In this document: positions 40,587 to 49,517 of the stretch, one piece after another
Numbering within the stretch: the stretch's first letter is position 1
Layout of the letters: each line of letters begins with the position of its first letter
Source: RGIG4708 sp045538875
GTDB taxonomy: Bacteria; Bacillota; Clostridia; UMGS1810
Direction: 5' to 3'
DNA: 64,000 nucleotides
Assembly: GCA_045538875.1 (NCBI GenBank)
Contig: JAZQEG010000010.1
Span: 124,001 to 188,000 of the forward strand
Position numbers and translations under genes: made by a program
The notes under the pieces: model-generated
What the model was told of the DNA's origin: nothing
The model's database searches: none
Seen by the model: only the letters and a program-made list of their open reading frames with translations

Positions 40587-41933
40587 ATGGCATTCAAAAA
40601 CAAATATTTGGAAGAATTAATGGAAAAAGTCATCAAGAGAAATGCTGCTGAACCCGAATTTCATCAAGCTGTAAGAGAGGTTCTTGAATCACTTGAACCT
40701 GTAATCGAAGCTCATCCTGAGTTTATCGAAAAAGGTGTTATTGAAGAGCTTGTTGAACCCGAAAGAATTATCAAGTTCAGAGTTCCATGGGTTGATGATA
40801 ATGGCAATGTGCAGGTTAACAGAGGTTTTCGTGTACAGTTTAACAGTGCAATTGGTCCATATAAAGGCGGCATAAGGTTTCATCCGTCAGTTTATGAGGG
40901 TATTATTAAATTTCTTGGATTTGAGCAGATTTTTAAAAATTCGCTCACAGGTCTGCCTATAGGCGGTGGCAAGGGTGGTTCTGATTTTGATCCAAAAGGT
41001 AAATCTGATATGGAAGTTATGAGATTTTGTCAGAGTTTTATGACAGAGTTGCAAAGACATATTGGTGCAGATGTAGACGTACCTGCTGGTGATATAGGTG
41101 TTGGTGCGAGAGAAATTGGCTATATGTATGGCCAGTACAAAAGGCTTCGCAACGAATTTACTGGTGTACTCACAGGTAAAGGCCTTACATACGGCGGCAG
41201 CCTTGCCCGCAAAGAAGCAACAGGCTTTGGTCTTTGCTATTTTACTGAAGAAATGCTTAAAGACAACGGAAAATCTTTTGCAGGCAAAACTGTTGTTATA
41301 TCAGGCTCGGGCAATGTTGCAATTTATGCACACCAAAAAGCTGTTGAACTTGGAGCAAAGGTTGTTGCAATGTCTGACTCAAATGGTTACATCTATGATG
41401 CAAACGGAGTTGACCTTGATGCAATCAAACAAATAAAGGAAGTTGAAAGAAAAAGAATTAAGGAATATGTTGCAACACATCCGGGTGCAGAGTACCACGA
41501 AGGTTGCAAAGGTATTTGGAATGTTAAATGTGACATAGCACTTCCTTGTGCTACTCAAAACGAAATTGATGAAGAGTCTGCAAAAATTCTTGTATCAAAT
41601 GGTTGCTATTGTGTTTCTGAAGGTGCAAATATGCCTTCGACTCCCGAAGCAATTGCAGTATTCCAGTCAAACGGTATTCTTTTTGGACCTGCAAAAGCTG
41701 CCAACGCAGGCGGTGTAGCAACATCAGCACTCGAAATGAGCCAAAACTCCATGAGATATTCATGGACATTTGAAGAGGTTGATGCAAAGCTTCACAACAT
41801 AATGATTGATATATACAAAAATGCTTCATCAGCTGCCAAAGAGTATGGTATGCAAGGAAATCTTGTAGCAGGTGCTAACATAGCAGGATTTATAAAAGTT
41901 GCAAACTCAATGCTTGCACACGGTGTTATTTAA
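40587..41933 (+). CDS. gdhA: NADP-specific glutamate dehydrogenase
   Basis: A 448-aa hexameric enzyme that makes glutamate from 2-oxoglutarate and ammonium. Family signatures are clear: QFNSAIGPYKGGIRFHPSV, the active-site block LPIGGGKGGSDFDPKGKSD with the catalytic lysine, DVDVPAGDIGVGAREIG, and the Rossmann motif VVISGSGNVAIYA. The length (about 450) and these blocks fit the small hexameric NADP(H)-type enzymes used for ammonium assimilation in gut clostridia. AAAGAGG precedes the ATG, and a strong terminator follows. Confidence 0.96.
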   Translation: MAFKNKYLEELMEKVIKRNAAEPEFHQAVREVLESLEPVIEAHPEFIEKGVIEELVEPERIIKFRVPWVDDNGNVQVNRGFRVQFNSAIGPYKGGIRFHPSVYEGIIKFLGFEQIFKNSLTGLPIGGGKGGSDFDPKGKSDMEVMRFCQSFMTELQRHIGADVDVPAGDIGVGAREIGYMYGQYKRLRNEFTGVLTGKGLTYGGSLARKEATGFGLCYFTEEMLKDNGKSFAGKTVVISGSGNVAIYAHQKAVELGAKVVAMSDSNGYIYDANGVDLDAIKQIKEVERKRIKEYVATHPGAEYHEGCKGIWNVKCDIALPCATQNEIDEESAKILVSNGCYCVSEGANMPSTPEAIAVFQSNGILFGPAKAANAGGVATSALEMSQNSMRYSWTFEEVDAKLHNIMIDIYKNASSAAKEYGMQGNLVAGANIAGFIKVANSMLAHGVI

Positions 41934-41947
41934 TAATTAAAAATTTT

Positions 41948-41979
41948 GACTGCATCATATATTGATGCAGTCATTTTTT
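41948..41979 (+). terminator. Terminator of gdhA
   Basis: Stem GACTGCATCA/TGATGCAGTC with a 5-base loop, then A and six T. Confidence 0.88.
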
Positions 41980-42146
41980 AGTGTATAATTTAATTGTTGT
42001 AAGTTTGACAAAACAGTTAAAATTTCTTTGCTTTTAAAGTGTATATCACATTTTGCAATTTATGTAAATATCATATAATTAGTAATATAGTTTGATTTGC
42101 CGCATATAATATTAACTATGTTGATAAATCAGAAAGGAGAATAACA

Positions 42147-42296
42147 TTGAGTGCAAGCAAAGAAAATTTAATTTGTGAAAATGAAAATAAATTGCAAAAT
42201 AAAACCGAAAAAAAGCCTGAGGAAAATAAAACAAAAGGCGACATCGATGATTATATATTTTCGTGGCAGACGATAAAATATGTAAGTGAACGATAA
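42147..42296 (+). CDS. Small protein of 49 aa with a TTG start
   Basis: The frame begins at TTG 42147 with AAAGGAG 8 bases upstream and ends before a hairpin terminator; a TATAAT lies at 42074-42079. The product MSASKENLICENENK... is very polar (Lys, Glu, Asn) with an aromatic C-terminal segment DDYIFSWQTIKYVSER. No family is recognised. Ribosome site, promoter-like -10 and terminator make it a credible gene despite its size and start codon. Confidence 0.55.
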   Translation: MSASKENLICENENKLQNKTEKKPEENKTKGDIDDYIFSWQTIKYVSER

Positions 42297-42300
42297 AATT

Positions 42301-42332
42301 AAGAGCAGCAAATTTAGCTGCTCTTAGTTTTT
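42301..42332 (+). terminator. Terminator after the 49-aa gene
   Basis: Stem AAGAGCAGC/GCTGCTCTT with a 7-base loop, followed by AGTTTTTAT. It could also act for the convergent phosphofructokinase gene. Confidence 0.7.
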
Positions 42333-42361
42333 ATATATAAAAATCAATTTTTAAATACATA

Positions 42362-43570
42362 TTACAGGTACAAGTGTTTTGGCAGTCCATTTACATATTC
42401 CACATCAACTTCTCCCTGAATAAGGGGGAGTGCATACTCTACAAATGCTTGTGTTACAAAATTGCAATCATCACAAATAAACTCATCAGGAACTATTCGT
42501 TCTTCATTTGCAATAGCATTAATATCGGCACACTCAATTTTGTATTTATAAGGATTTGAACTAATCCTTTTATATGTCATCATTTTACATGATTGACCAT
42601 CAAGTGCTGCATTAACTGCTGCATTTCCAATGCTTACCGATTCGTCAATATCTGTTTTAGATGCAATATGTGATGCACATCTTTGAGGAGTATTGAGCTC
42701 AATTGAGCGTACCTTTACTTTTAGAGTTTGTGCAACAATTGTTTCAAGTACTTTTCCTGCACCGCCAAGCTGGCTATGGCCAAATTGGTCCTCTTTGAGC
42801 AAGGTATTACAAGCTGCAATATATTTACCGTCTGATGTTTTAATTCCTTCAGATACGGCAACAACTACATTTTTATGTTGCTGTAATTTTTTAGAAACAT
42901 CTGACAAAAATTTATCTATATCAAATGGCTTTTCGGGCAGATAAATCAAATCCGGCGAGCGGCTGCCATTAACTCTTGCAAGTGATGCAGATGCTGTCAG
43001 CCAACCAGCATTACGGCCCATAATTTCTACAATTGTAACACTTGGTATATCATAACAGTATGTATCTCTTGTAACTTCGGATATAACAGTTGCAATGTAT
43101 TTTGCACTGCTCCCAAATCCGGGACAATGGTCTGTTGCAGCAAGGTCATTATCTATTGTTTTTGGTACACCAATAATTTTAACACCGCTATTATAAGGCG
43201 AGTTTGAAAGCTTCATAACAGTATCCATCGAATCATTTCCGCCAATATAAAAGAAGTATCCGATGTTATATTTTTCAAACAGACTAAATACCTTTTTTAT
43301 TTCATCATCATCTGTCAGTTTAAATCTGCACGAACCAAGATACGATGAGGGTGTCTGACAGAGTATTTTTAAATTGTCATTATCTGCAAAAATTTGTGAA
43401 AGGTCAACAATATTTTCGTTTAAAAAACCTTTTATTCCGTTGGTCATACCATACAGTGTTTTAATACAATTTTTGTTTTCAAGCGCGCCCTTAATAACTC
43501 CGGCAAGCGTTGCATTAATTGCGGCAGTAGGGCCGCCAGATTGTCCTACAATGGCATTTTTAATGTTCAT
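42362..43570 (-). CDS. pfp: Pyrophosphate-dependent phosphofructokinase family protein
   Basis: A 402-aa enzyme converting fructose 6-phosphate and fructose 1,6-bisphosphate in glycolysis. Family blocks are NAIVGQSGGPTAAINATLAG (phosphate donor loop), YIGGNDSMDT, GVPKTIDNDLAATDH (catalytic aspartates) and EIMGRNAGWL. The GGNDS in place of the GGDGS of ATP enzymes, and the length, favour the PPi-dependent type common in clostridia. The donor specificity is inferred from these residues. Its start overlaps the end of the CpXC gene by 11 bases. Confidence 0.88.
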   Translation of the reverse strand: MNIKNAIVGQSGGPTAAINATLAGVIKGALENKNCIKTLYGMTNGIKGFLNENIVDLSQIFADNDNLKILCQTPSSYLGSCRFKLTDDDEIKKVFSLFEKYNIGYFFYIGGNDSMDTVMKLSNSPYNSGVKIIGVPKTIDNDLAATDHCPGFGSSAKYIATVISEVTRDTYCYDIPSVTIVEIMGRNAGWLTASASLARVNGSRSPDLIYLPEKPFDIDKFLSDVSKKLQQHKNVVVAVSEGIKTSDGKYIAACNTLLKEDQFGHSQLGGAGKVLETIVAQTLKVKVRSIELNTPQRCASHIASKTDIDESVSIGNAAVNAALDGQSCKMMTYKRISSNPYKYKIECADINAIANEERIVPDEFICDDCNFVTQAFVEYALPLIQGEVDVEYVNGLPKHLYL

Positions 43571-44210
43571 CCAAAAGCTCCTTTATATAATTATTATCTA
43601 TTTTGTACCAGTTAATTAGCCCGTTTGTGTCAAACACTTGTTTGGGTTTAAAATTGCATTTTTTATATTCGTCAAATGGTATATAATGTTGCTCGAGTAT
43701 GTTGTCAACATCATCGCACAGCTCAAACAATATTTTGTCGTTTATAACTTGTTTAAACAGTAGTATTTTGCTTGTTTTGTCATTAAAGTAATCATCACCA
43801 AAATGAGAGTATTTTATGTATTCTATTTTATAATCATCAAGATTACAATTAAAAATGCGCACCTTTTCGCTTACTTCACACATATAATTAACAATACGGA
43901 ATTTAATATCTGTAATTTTAAACAAATCAAGTAAATAGCTGCGCCCATGTTGCTTAATTTGGTTAGTAAAGTTAAAATCAGACATTATTGCATATTTGTT
44001 TTTCAAAGAGTATGCAATAAAAGGACGCTCATATGTAAATTCGGTTTTGCAGTTAGTGCATACAACTCTGTTTAAGCAATTGTTTTCAAGTTGGGATGAA
44101 AAACAACTTGTGTAATCTAAGTTGATTGAATTGTAAATTGTTGTATTGACATTAAAAAACTCATTGCATCGTTCACAAACAGCTCTGATTGTATACTCAT
44201 ATGCAGACAT
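43560..44210 (-). CDS. CpXC-domain zinc-ribbon protein
   Basis: A 216-aa protein with two spaced cysteine pairs, AVCERCNEFF (about 11-17) and VVCTNCKTEFTYE (about 50-62), separated by about 35 residues, the pattern of CpXC proteins, which likely bind zinc. The remainder is a mixed alpha/beta domain (VRIFNCNLDDYKIEYIKYSHFGDD). The function of the family is not known. It overlaps the downstream phosphofructokinase start, so the two are co-translated, an association I cannot explain. Confidence 0.65.
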   Translation of the reverse strand: MSAYEYTIRAVCERCNEFFNVNTTIYNSINLDYTSCFSSQLENNCLNRVVCTNCKTEFTYERPFIAYSLKNKYAIMSDFNFTNQIKQHGRSYLLDLFKITDIKFRIVNYMCEVSEKVRIFNCNLDDYKIEYIKYSHFGDDYFNDKTSKILLFKQVINDKILFELCDDVDNILEQHYIPFDEYKKCNFKPKQVFDTNGLINWYKIDNNYIKELLDEH

Positions 44211-44288
44211 ATTTTTACCACCTTAAATACATTTAATAACATAATATCATATATTCAGCCCTTTTTCAATAAAATCATTTTAAAATGC

Positions 44289-44317
44289 TTGCAAATATTA
44301 CAAAATTTTTATATAAT
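44289..44317 (+). promoter_or_regulatory. Promoter of rarA
   Basis: TTGCAA, 17 bases, TATAAT, 20 bases before the rarA ATG; AGAGGTGAG is the ribosome site. Confidence 0.65.
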
Positions 44318-44337
44318 AAATAAAAAGAGGTGAGAAT

Positions 44338-45603
44338 ATGGTCAGACCTTTGGCAGATATTATGAGGCCGCAAAAAATTGAAGATGTAGTCGGGCAAAAA
44401 CATATTATCGGCAAAGGCAAGCTGTTGTCCGATATTTTAAAAAACGGCGACATACCCAATATGATTTTTTACGGGCCGTCTGGTACAGGAAAAACAACCG
44501 TTGCCAATATATGTGCAAATATTACTAACAAAAAGCTTTACAAACTTAATGCAACAAATGCTTCTACAAAGGATATTAAAGATATTGCTGCAAATCTTGA
44601 TAGTAATGAGTGTCAGTCGGGTGTGCTGTTGTATCTTGATGAAATTCAAAATTTTAACAAAAAGCAACAGCAATCACTTCTTGAATATATCGAAAACGGC
44701 AAAATTACGCTTATTGCCAGCACAACCGAAAATCCATACTTTTATGTTTACAATGCAATTTTGTCACGATGCACCGTTGTGCAGTTTGTGCCATTAGATG
44801 CGGATGATATTTTGATTGCACTTGAAAGAGCGGTTGAATATCTTAAGAGTGAATATATTGACAAACAGTTTAATTTTGACGAAGGTGTACTCAATCATAT
44901 TGCTGCATTTTGTTATGGAGATGTTCGTAAAGCTCTTACTTGCCTTGATATATGTGTAAAGTCACAATTATCACCTCTTAAAACTGAGGTTAACATCACT
45001 GCAGAAATAGTTAAAACCGCAACAGGAAGGTCATCTTTTGCTTTTGATAAAGACGGCGACAGTCACTACAACTGCCTTAGCGCATTTCACAAATCTGTCC
45101 GCGGTAGCGACCCCAATGCAGCTATTCATTATCTTGCTCGTCTTATTGAGGGTGGTGACCTTGTTAGTATTTGCCGAAGATTACTTGCCATAGCATCCGA
45201 AGATGTTGGCCTTGCTTATCCTACGGCTGTTACTGTTACAAAATCCTGTGTAGATTCGGCACTTCAGCTTGGCTTTCCCGAGGCGCGTCTGCCACTGGCA
45301 CAGGCAACAATTTTTTTGGCAAGTATGCCAAAGTCTAACTCGGCAGTTTGTGCTATTGACGAGGCTCTCTCTGATGTGCGCAAAGGAGAGGCAGGGGATA
45401 TACCATCTCATCTTAAGGATGGTCATTACAGCGGTGCTGAAAAGCTTGGTAACGCAATAGGGTATAAGTACCCTCATAATTACCCAAATGCATATGTTAA
45501 GCAGCAATATTTGCCCGATAACCTTGTGGGTAAAAAATATTATACGCCAAAAAACAACAAATTTGAAAATGGAATAAATGAATTTTTAAATAAATTAAAA
45601 TGA
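44338..45603 (+). CDS. rarA: Replication-associated recombination protein A
   Basis: A 421-aa AAA+ ATPase of the RarA/MgsA/WRNIP1 family that acts at stalled replication forks. The N-terminus PLADIMRPQKIEDVVGQKHIIG is characteristic. Walker A is GPSGTGKTT, Walker B is VLLYLDEIQNF, sensor 1 lies in LIASTTENPYF, and the arginine finger region is LSRCTVVQF. The C-terminal part contains SDVRKGEAGDIPSHLKDGHY and YKYPHNYPNAYVKQQYLPD, the tetramerisation region. It heads a unit with a zinc-ribbon gene and a riboflavin-type transporter. Confidence 0.95.
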   Translation: MVRPLADIMRPQKIEDVVGQKHIIGKGKLLSDILKNGDIPNMIFYGPSGTGKTTVANICANITNKKLYKLNATNASTKDIKDIAANLDSNECQSGVLLYLDEIQNFNKKQQQSLLEYIENGKITLIASTTENPYFYVYNAILSRCTVVQFVPLDADDILIALERAVEYLKSEYIDKQFNFDEGVLNHIAAFCYGDVRKALTCLDICVKSQLSPLKTEVNITAEIVKTATGRSSFAFDKDGDSHYNCLSAFHKSVRGSDPNAAIHYLARLIEGGDLVSICRRLLAIASEDVGLAYPTAVTVTKSCVDSALQLGFPEARLPLAQATIFLASMPKSNSAVCAIDEALSDVRKGEAGDIPSHLKDGHYSGAEKLGNAIGYKYPHNYPNAYVKQQYLPDNLVGKKYYTPKNNKFENGINEFLNKLK

Positions 45604-45616
45604 GGAGGATATGATT

Positions 45617-45997
45617 ATGAGTTTTATTGATACAGTTAAAAGCTTTGCATCAAAAACTGCAAAGGATGCAGCAAAAGTTTCGAGTGATGCTGTAGAATAT
45701 ACAAAATTAAAATTTAAACTTACCGAATTAAACAATAAAATCAACAACCAATATCTTGATATCGGAAGAGCTGTTTACGAGTTATCAACGGGTGTTGAGG
45801 CAGACAATGAGGAAATACAGCAAAAGTGCAATTTGATAGGTGAATTAAAGGTACAGGCTGAAGAACTTGAAAACCTAATTTGTCAAATCACAAACAAAAA
45901 ACAATGTGCATTTTGCGGTTCCAAAAACAATTCTGATAGTATATATTGTAAAAAATGCGGCCAAAAAATATCAACAAACAGTTTTGACGAGGAATAA
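45617..45997 (+). CDS. Helical protein with C-terminal zinc ribbon
   Basis: A 126-aa protein. The first 95 residues are helical (SFIDTVKSFASKTAKDAAKVSSDAVEYTKLKFKLTELNNKI...) and the end is a zinc ribbon with CAFCGSKNNSDSIYCKKCGQKI (two CxxC pairs). Proteins of this plan are common in Clostridia next to membrane genes and have no known role. GAGGAGG ends 8 bases before ATG 45617, which I prefer to the ATG two codons earlier that sits too close to it. It is followed by ribU after 3 bases. Confidence 0.8.
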   Translation: MSFIDTVKSFASKTAKDAAKVSSDAVEYTKLKFKLTELNNKINNQYLDIGRAVYELSTGVEADNEEIQQKCNLIGELKVQAEELENLICQITNKKQCAFCGSKNNSDSIYCKKCGQKISTNSFDEE

Positions 45998-46000
45998 ACA

Positions 46001-46585
46001 ATGAAAAACAGAACAAGATATATAACACAAATTTCTGCGCTTTCAGCTATTGCAGCGGTGCTTATGTTGTTTGAGTTTCCGCTATGGTTTGCACCTGCAT
46101 TTTATAAAATGGATTTGAGCGATTTGCCTGCTTTGATAGGAGGGTTTGCTCTTGGACCTGTTGCAGGTGTTTTAATTGAGTTTGTAAAAAACCTAATTAA
46201 CTTGCTGATTAATGGCACAGTAACTGCTTGTGTGGGCGAATTTTCAAATTTTGTAATTGGATCTTCCTTTGTATTGCCAGCATCACTTATATATAAGTAT
46301 CAAAAAACAAAAAGATTTGCAATTGCGGGAATGATTGCAGGTACAATTTTTGTTTCTGCTGTTGGCAGTGCCATTAATGCATTTGTACTTATACCGGCAT
46401 ATGTAAAATTGCTTGGTATGCCTATGGAAAACATTATTTCAATGGGTAACGCAGTTAACTCAAACATAACAAATCTTGGCTCACTTATAATGTATGCAGT
46501 TGTTCCATTTAATTTTGTAAAAGGAGTAGTTGTATCATTAATAACAATGGTGATTTACAAAAAAATACGAGTTCTTTTAAAATAA
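46001..46585 (+). CDS. ribU: ECF transporter substrate-binding component, RibU-like (riboflavin)
   Basis: A 194-aa membrane protein with about six helices. MKNRTRYITQISALSAIAAVLMLFEFPL and FYKMDLSDLPALIGGFALGPVAGVLIEFVKNLINLL match the RibU group of ECF S components, which capture riboflavin and hand it to a shared energising module (EcfAAT, not in the window). No FMN riboswitch is seen upstream; the gene instead follows 3 bases after the zinc-ribbon gene. Substrate assignment is by family resemblance; another vitamin cannot be excluded. Confidence 0.82.
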   Translation: MKNRTRYITQISALSAIAAVLMLFEFPLWFAPAFYKMDLSDLPALIGGFALGPVAGVLIEFVKNLINLLINGTVTACVGEFSNFVIGSSFVLPASLIYKYQKTKRFAIAGMIAGTIFVSAVGSAINAFVLIPAYVKLLGMPMENIISMGNAVNSNITNLGSLIMYAVVPFNFVKGVVVSLITMVIYKKIRVLLK

Positions 46586-46614
46586 AAAATGCTGTCATAA
46601 AGACAGCATTTTTT
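46585..46614 (+). terminator. Terminator after ribU
   Basis: Stem AAAAATGCTGTC with its complement and a 5-base loop, ending in a T-run, directly after the stop codon. Confidence 0.85.
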
Positions 46615-46656
46615 ATTTTTCAAATTCTGTAACTGCTAATATCGTTGTTTAAATAT

Positions 46657-46824
46657 TTAGTTTTTTGCTTTAAAAGATTCGCAATCTGTGCATTGACAAT
46701 TTGAAGGTTGCGATTCGTGTGTGCCTACGTTGATTTTTTCGAGTGTGCAATAGTTTTCGCTGCCGCAGTGGTACTGACACTGATGAACAGTGCATCCGAT
46801 AGATTTGTTTGCATTACAATTCAT
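46657..46824 (-). CDS. DUF1540 cysteine-rich small protein
   Basis: A 55-aa product: MNCNANKSIGCTVHQCQYHC followed by a Cys-rich remainder ending CQCTDCESFKAKN. The spacing C-x-V-x-x-C-x-Y-H, a following cysteine, INVGTHES and a final CxxF is that of DUF1540, small cysteine-rich (probably metal-binding) proteins frequent in clostridia and upregulated in sporulating or stationary cells of some species. AGAAAGG precedes the ATG on the minus strand. Too short for usual gene-calling limits. Confidence 0.85.
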   Translation of the reverse strand: MNCNANKSIGCTVHQCQYHCGSENYCTLEKINVGTHESQPSNCQCTDCESFKAKN

Positions 46825-46958
46825 AAAATTTCAAACCTTTCTACTGTATTTAGTATTGCTATACATTGCGTTTTGCAGGATAATGCAATGTACATAATTG
46901 ATTTATAAATCAATTCAATAGTATTATTGGCTTAATTTTTAATTAAAATACATACTTG

Positions 46959-47933
46959 TTATACCTGATTTGTAATTTTTTTCAAATTAAAATAGTCATT
47001 TATGTTATTAATTGTTACATCTGCAATGTTTTCGAGTGCCTCGTTTGTTAAAAATGCCTGATGAGAGGTAATAACCACATTTGGCATACTTAATAGTATT
47101 CTGAGTGTATCATCATCTATGATTTTGTGCGATTTGTCCTCAAAAAATATATCCGACTCTTCTTCATAAACATCAAGAGCTGCTCCTCCGATTTTTTTTA
47201 GCTTTAATCCGTCAAGCAAATCTTCGCTGTTAATAAGTGCACCTCTTGAAGTGTTTAATATAAATACGCCATTTTTCATTTTAGATATTGTTTCACGGTT
47301 TATAATGTGCTTTGTATCTTTTGTAAGCGGACAATGAAGTGATATTATGTCGGATTTTTCACAAATTGTGTTAATATCCGTATATTCAACGTCATCTACA
47401 GTTTTGCATATGTCATATGCCAGTATTTTCATACCAAAGCCTTTACATATGTCTATAAATACTTTGCCAATTTTTCCCGTACCTATAACACCAATGGTTT
47501 TGTTGTGCAAATCAAATCCAGTTAAATTATTAAGACTAAAATTAAAATCCTTTGTGCGTATATATGCTCTGTGTATTTTTCGGTTTAAACACAAAAGCAA
47601 ACCAATTGTGTGCTCTGCAACTGCGTAAGGGGAGTATTGTGGAACTCTTACTACATTAATTTTATCTTTTGCGTATGCTACATCAACATTGTTATAACCG
47701 GCGCATCTCATAGCTATGAGCTTTATTCCAATATCTTGCAATTTATCAATAGTTTCGCTGTTTATTATGTCATTAACAAATGCAACAACGCAATCGTATC
47801 CCTTTGCCATTACCGCTGTGTCGGGATTTAGCTTGGACTCATAGTATTTGATTTGTATGTCATATTTTTTGCTTAATTTATCAAACCATATTTTGTCATA
47901 TGGCTTTGTATCAAAAAATGCTGCTTTAACCAT
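46959..47933 (-). CDS. ldhA: D-lactate dehydrogenase-type 2-hydroxyacid dehydrogenase
   Basis: A 324-aa NAD-dependent enzyme interconverting pyruvate and D-lactate. The catalytic arginine lies in NTSRGALIN, the glutamate in DVYEEESD and the histidine in VITSHQAFLT; the NAD-binding loop is TIGVIGTGKIGKVFI. The substrate-binding RCAGYNNVD and the early KPYDKIWFDKL are typical of fermentative D-LDH (LdhA) rather than phosphoglycerate dehydrogenase. The CTCCT-type ribosome site is in place on the minus strand. It lies alone between the DUF1540 gene and the divergent polysaccharide locus. Confidence 0.9.
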   Translation of the reverse strand: MVKAAFFDTKPYDKIWFDKLSKKYDIQIKYYESKLNPDTAVMAKGYDCVVAFVNDIINSETIDKLQDIGIKLIAMRCAGYNNVDVAYAKDKINVVRVPQYSPYAVAEHTIGLLLCLNRKIHRAYIRTKDFNFSLNNLTGFDLHNKTIGVIGTGKIGKVFIDICKGFGMKILAYDICKTVDDVEYTDINTICEKSDIISLHCPLTKDTKHIINRETISKMKNGVFILNTSRGALINSEDLLDGLKLKKIGGAALDVYEEESDIFFEDKSHKIIDDDTLRILLSMPNVVITSHQAFLTNEALENIADVTINNINDYFNLKKITNQV

Positions 47934-47978
47934 TTAAATTCTCCTAAATTTTTATTTTAACTCTATTATGAGATATAT

Positions 47979-48007
47979 TTGACAAATTATCCGCATTGTG
48001 TTATGAT
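47979..48007 (+). promoter_or_regulatory. Promoter of the polysaccharide locus
   Basis: TTGACA, 17 bases, TATGAT, 43 bases before the first gene. No other strong promoter or terminator is seen to the end of the window, so the locus may be one operon. Confidence 0.75.
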
Positions 48008-48050
48008 TATTTTAGCTTTTTTTACTATTTAGAAGTGGAGTTAGAGTTTT

Positions 48051-49517
48051 ATGAATAATAAAATAGATATAATTGAAGAAAATGACCAGGGAATTGACAT
48101 TTTAAATTTTTTACAAACCTTATGGAAAAGAAAAAATTTAATTATTGTTTTGTCAATTATATTTGCTTTAACAATGTTTATTAAAACCGAATTTTTTTCG
48201 GTTCCTTTGTATCAGTCAAATGGTATTTTGTATATCAGGACAGTCAGTAACGAAATAGCTGAGGAGGAAGAGTACATCTATGGCTCTGATATTTCGGCAG
48301 CTCGTGACCTTACATCTACATACACAGAGATATTAAAAACACGTTCATTTTTAATACAGGTTAGTGATGAAATCGGCAACAAATATTCATGGAGTCAAAT
48401 CAAAGGTATGCTGTCAATTTCCTCGCTTAATGATACTGAGCTTTTATCTATTGTTGTTACTGCAGTTAATCCTGATGACGCTTTTGATATTGCAAGCGCT
48501 GTGCTCAAAAAAGCGCCAGAAAAATTTGAAAGTGTTTTGAGCGGTGGTGATGTATTTTTGGTTGATAACGCTGCATATTCGGATGTCCCGCTTGCCAAAG
48601 GCACAACAACTAATACATTGCTTGGCTTTGCACTTGGTTTTATTTTGGGTGTAATAATTGCATTTCTTATGGATTTGTTTGACAAAAAGGTTCACAACAG
48701 TGCAGATGTTGAAAAAAAATATAATGTTACAATTCTTGGTGAAATATCGCATGGAGTTACAGTTAACCGTAAAAAAGGTAAATCTGTTGAGCATACCGAG
48801 AGTATAGAAAACATTTTAAACGAAAACAGCCTATTTTCCACTGCAGAAACATACAAATCAATCAGAACAAATATAATGTTTTCTATTCCAAAAACTGACA
48901 AAGGCAAGGTAATTGTTGTGTCGAGTTCTTCGCCTGCAGAGGGCAAAACCACTACAGCAATTAATATGGCTATTACTTTTGCTCAGACAGGTGCAAAGGT
49001 AGTTTTGGTAGATTGTGATTTGAGAAAACCGCGTGTTCACAGATATCTTCAATTGTCAAAGGATAACGGACTTTCCAATGTTTTGTGTGGATTTTGTGAG
49101 CTTGAAAACTCTGTTCAAAAAAGCAAATACGATAGCCTTGATGTATTGGTTGCAGGTGAAATTCCGTCGAATCCCGCCGAGTTGCTCAACAGTGAGGAAT
49201 TTGATGTAATGCTTAACAAACTGCAGCAAAAATATGAGTACATCTTTATTGACACTCCACCGATGACAGTTGTTACAGATGCTGCGGTTATAATGCACAA
49301 AAGTAATGGTGCTGTTGTAGTAGCTCGTGAAGATTATACAACCTTTGATTTGCTTGATATAACTATCGACAGTATTAAAAAGTGTAACACTAAAATTTTT
49401 GGTGTTGTAATGGTAGGTTCTGCCGAAAAACAAAAAAAATATTCATATTATCGTAATAATAAATATGGGTATAAAAATTTGCATGAATATAGATATGGTG
49501 ATTTAGAGGGTAAATAA
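48051..49517 (+). CDS. Polysaccharide chain-length regulator fused to a BY-type tyrosine kinase
   Basis: A 488-aa fusion of a Wzz-type copolymerase and a CpsD-type kinase. Residues 1-215 have two transmembrane helices (about 33-50 and 190-210) around an extracellular Wzz domain. The kinase part has Walker A SSSPAEGKTTTAINMA, Walker A' VVLVDCDLRKPRVH and Walker B YIFIDTPP. A C-terminal tyrosine cluster, YSYYRNNKYGYKNLHEYRYG, is the autophosphorylation tail. Most Bacillota split these into two proteins, while the fused form is known from Proteobacteria and some clostridia. It sets polymer length and is the first gene of the locus. Confidence 0.9.
   Translation: MNNKIDIIEENDQGIDILNFLQTLWKRKNLIIVLSIIFALTMFIKTEFFSVPLYQSNGILYIRTVSNEIAEEEEYIYGSDISAARDLTSTYTEILKTRSFLIQVSDEIGNKYSWSQIKGMLSISSLNDTELLSIVVTAVNPDDAFDIASAVLKKAPEKFESVLSGGDVFLVDNAAYSDVPLAKGTTTNTLLGFALGFILGVIIAFLMDLFDKKVHNSADVEKKYNVTILGEISHGVTVNRKKGKSVEHTESIENILNENSLFSTAETYKSIRTNIMFSIPKTDKGKVIVVSSSSPAEGKTTTAINMAITFAQTGAKVVLVDCDLRKPRVHRYLQLSKDNGLSNVLCGFCELENSVQKSKYDSLDVLVAGEIPSNPAELLNSEEFDVMLNKLQQKYEYIFIDTPPMTVVTDAAVIMHKSNGAVVVAREDYTTFDLLDITIDSIKKCNTKIFGVVMVGSAEKQKKYSYYRNNKYGYKNLHEYRYGDLEGK

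Noticed and set aside
45900..46000. An FMN riboswitch before the RibU-like gene
   Set aside because: Only three bases separate it from the previous gene and no RFN-type conserved pattern is seen.
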